Shown: in pieces, positions 63,590 through 64,000 of the stretch
Numbering within the stretch: the stretch's first letter is position 1
Layout: every line of letters starts with the position of its first letter
Source of the DNA: Thiobacillus sp. 0-1251
GTDB taxonomy: Bacteria; Pseudomonadota; Gammaproteobacteria; Burkholderiales; Thiobacillaceae
Assembly: GCA_001899305.1 (NCBI GenBank)
Contig: MKWL01000011.1
Location: forward strand, 205,879-269,878
Length of the DNA: 64,000 nt
Direction: 5' to 3'
Translations under genes and position numbers: made by a program
The notes under the pieces: generated by a model
Told to the model about the DNA's origin: nothing
Seen by the model: only the letters and a program-made list of their open reading frames with translations
Database searches by the model: none

Positions 63590-64000
63590 TCAGAATTCTT
63601 CCCATTCGTCATTGCCACCGCCGGCTGCAAGCTTCTTCGGACGCGCCAGCTGCACCGCCTTGGGCGACGTGCGTTTCTGGGCGGCCGGCAGCCTGGCCAC
63701 GTTGCCATTCGATATCGGCAATTCGGCCGGCCGACTGTAGGCCTGCGCAACGGATTCCAGCTTGAACACGCTCACCGCCTCGGCCAGCTTGCCCGCCTGG
63801 TCCTGCAGGCTCTCGGCCGCAGCCGCAGCCTCTTCGACCAGGGCAGCGTTCTGCTGCGTCATCTCGTCCATCTGGCCGACGGCCTGGTTGACCTGTTCGA
63901 TCCCGGCGCTCTGTTCCTGGCTCGCCGCCGCAATCTCGCTCATGATGTCGGTGACCCGTTTGACCGAGGTGACGATCTCGTCCATGGTCTTGCCGGCTTC
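63590..64000 (-). CDS. Methyl-accepting chemotaxis protein, C-terminal part (cut by window edge)
   Basis: The frame is open to the window end; only the last about 136 residues are visible. They include the second half of the signalling domain (AAASQEQSAGIEQVNQAVGQMDEMTQQNAALVEEAAAAAESLQDQAGKLAE), nearly identical to the neighbouring MCP, then a basic linker and the terminal EWEEF. That fits the xWxxF pentapeptide used to tether CheR and CheB. Confidence 0.93.
   Translation of the reverse strand, partial: EAGKTMDEIVTSVKRVTDIMSEIAAASQEQSAGIEQVNQAVGQMDEMTQQNAALVEEAAAAAESLQDQAGKLAEAVSVFKLESVAQAYSRPAELPISNGNVARLPAAQKRTSPKAVQLARPKKLAAGGGNDEWEEF

Noticed and set aside
1-64000. CRISPR arrays, rRNA, tRNA, riboswitches
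   Set aside because: No regularly spaced repeats, tRNA-like cloverleaf or rRNA sequence was recognised on either strand; a covariance-model search was not possible here.

Overview
The window looks like chromosomal DNA from a motile, sulfur-oxidising betaproteobacterium (Thiobacillus/Nitrosomonadales-like). The evidence is high GC, SoxXA cytochromes, a beta-proteobacterial-style fli/che cluster with cheYZ, cheBDR and sigma-28 promoters, and no Gram-positive or archaeal signals. No rRNA, tRNA, CRISPR array or insertion sequence was seen. The genus is inferred and was not checked.

Layout. (1) 1-4.1 kb, + strand: the 3' part of a DODA-type dioxygenase, an old-yellow-enzyme reductase, a YpfH-like esterase and an MFS exporter with a fused monooxygenase-like domain. 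(2) 4.2-6.1 kb, +: a Fur box followed by a cupredoxin, an FTR1 iron permease and an outer-membrane protein, an iron-uptake operon. (3) 6.3-22.8 kb, all on the - strand and visibly less GC-rich: an accessory block whose centrepiece is a Tat-exported seven-bladed propeller that I identify as a candidate copper-dependent thiocyanate dehydrogenase. It lies in one apparent operon with a cysteine-less thioredoxin-fold protein, an unknown periplasmic protein, a periplasmic pentapeptide-repeat protein and soxX-soxA-soxK. Upstream are Cu/Zn superoxide dismutase, a DUF302 protein, a sigma-54 response regulator with a MASE3/GAF histidine kinase, and a heavy-metal RND pump with two tandem adaptors. Three close matches to the sigma-54 -24/-12 consensus sit before the propeller operon, the DUF302 gene and the RND operon, so the block reads as one regulon controlled by its own two-component system.

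(4) 23-32.5 kb: a phosphoribosyltransferase, then an ABC exporter operon (adaptor, FtsX-type permease, ATPase) with an MgtA-type P-type ATPase gene nested inside it, then an SLC13-type transporter with RCK-C domains. (5) 32.5-35.7 kb, -: a dienelactone-hydrolase-like protein, the AmmeMemoRadiSam radical SAM enzyme and a Memo-AMMECR1 fusion protein. (6) 35.8-39.7 kb, +: a PAS histidine kinase with a LuxR-type regulator, and a diguanylate cyclase.

(7) 39.9-64 kb: flagella and chemotaxis. fliC-flaG-fliD-fliS-fliT, a FliK-like gene, an FlhB-C-terminus-like gene, a YcgR-like PilZ gene and cheV run on +. fliE is divergent from fliFGHIJKLMNOPQR. A strong hairpin separates fliR from the convergent chemotaxis genes, which are transcribed as MCP, MCP, cheR, cheD, cheB and then cheY-cheZ behind a very good sigma-28 promoter.

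The most interesting region is 6.3-22.8 kb. Inferred working model: the kinase senses a cue (thiocyanate, copper or redox state), the regulator drives sigma-54 transcription, the propeller enzyme oxidises thiocyanate in the periplasm, SoxXA-SoxK takes electrons and/or the sulfur product, and SodC, DUF302 and the RND pump deal with copper and oxidative side effects.
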